Shown here: in pieces, positions 5,255 through 5,526 of the stretch | Position numbering within the stretch: the stretch's first letter is position 1 | Layout: every line of letters begins with the position of its first letter | Assembly: GCA_946480685.1 (NCBI GenBank) | Contig: CAMLLI010000349.1 | Coordinates: 1 to 5,526, forward strand | Origin: an uncultured Flammeovirgaceae bacterium | Lineage (GTDB): Bacteria; Bacteroidota; Bacteroidia; Cytophagales; Cyclobacteriaceae | Length of the DNA: 5,526 nt | Direction: 5' to 3' | Program-made: the position numbers and the translations under genes | Notes under the pieces: generated by a model | What the model was told of the DNA's origin: nothing | The model's database searches: none | The model's input: only the letters and a program-made list of their open reading frames with translations

Positions 5255-5526
5255 TCAATAGTTCAAAAGCGATTCAATTTTTGCCTTCAGCCTTACCTTG
5301 GGCAAGAAGTTCTGCTCCAGTGTAGGTGCAAACGGAATGGCTGTATCCAGACTCGCTTCACGCATCACCGGTGCATCAAGATATTGAAAACAATTTTCAT
5401 TGATCCACGCTGCAATCTCAGCCCCTACTCCTCCCGTCAGGGTATCTTCATGCAGCACGAGAACGCGGCTTGTCTTCTTCACCGATTCAAACACAGCGTC
5501 TTTATCCCATGGAAGTAATGATCGCA
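5255..5526 (-). CDS. 2-oxoacid dehydrogenase E1, beta-subunit C-terminal domain (5' part outside window)
   Basis: The frame runs off the right edge, leaving 89 codons and a TGA stop. A GTG at 5494 is internal, not the start: the codons before it (RSLLPWDKDA) fit the family's L-R-x-L-x-P-x-D entry into the transketolase C-terminal domain. Further signatures are SVKKTSRVLVLHED, TGGVGAEIAA, the LDAPVMREASLDTAIPFAP run and FLP followed by the closing helix ending LLNY. This matches the thiamine-diphosphate-dependent E1 beta part of branched-chain (2-oxoisovalerate) or related 2-oxoacid dehydrogenases, which decarboxylate 2-oxoacids and pass the acyl group to lipoyl-E2 in the cytoplasm. In Bacteroidota E1 alpha and beta are often fused into one chain; whether that applies here is outside the window. 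The exact 2-oxoacid cannot be decided from this fragment. Confidence 0.9.
   Translation of the reverse strand, partial: RSLLPWDKDAVFESVKKTSRVLVLHEDTLTGGVGAEIAAWINENCFQYLDAPVMREASLDTAIPFAPTLEQNFLPKVRLKAKIESLLNY

Noticed and set aside
5255..5494. A small 79-residue gene starting at the GTG at 5494
   Set aside because: The frame continues to the right edge with residues matching E1 beta, so this is the end of a larger gene.

Overview
The window looks like chromosomal DNA from a Bacteroidota bacterium, most likely of the Cytophagales/Chitinophagales type. The clues are a perfect TAnnTTTG -7 promoter box, no clear Shine-Dalgarno sequences, signal peptides ending in Ala followed by Gln, a YtxJ-type bacilliredoxin, and the C-terminus of a branched-chain-type 2-oxoacid dehydrogenase E1. 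This is an inference from sequence features and remembered family traits; no database search was possible.

Layout from left to right. (1) A plus-strand DoxX-like membrane protein, cut by the left edge (2-517). (2) It meets head-on, with stop codons sharing TTAA at 514-517, a minus-strand YdhF-type aldo/keto reductase (514-1383). All remaining genes are also on the minus strand. (3) A signal-peptide-bearing predicted outer-membrane beta-barrel protein (1458-2186). (4) The small bacilliredoxin YtxJ (2385-2732). (5) A 787-residue, exported, cysteine-free, extremely basic repeat protein (2735-5098), with ytxJ starting 2 nt after its stop. (6) The last 89 codons of a 2-oxoacid dehydrogenase E1 beta-type domain, cut by the right edge (5255-5526).

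The genes do not form one obvious pathway. E1, the aldo/keto reductase and the DoxX-like protein look like ordinary core or housekeeping genes. The one tight unit is the basic repeat protein plus ytxJ, which looks like a two-gene operon joining an envelope or secreted protein to a cytoplasmic thiol-redox protein. Because the repeat protein has no cysteine, it cannot itself be a thiol substrate of YtxJ.

The repeat protein is the most unusual item. By hand count its mature part has about 180 Lys+Arg and about 50 Asp+Glu in 752 residues. Nearly all of it appears to be built from degenerate repeats with a common G-x-[IV]-x-[GR] core: a loose N-terminal set, four near-identical 41-43 residue units in the middle, and a C-terminal set phased at 35-36 residues. 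I know of no assigned function for it. There is no gene-free stretch longer than about 190 bases.
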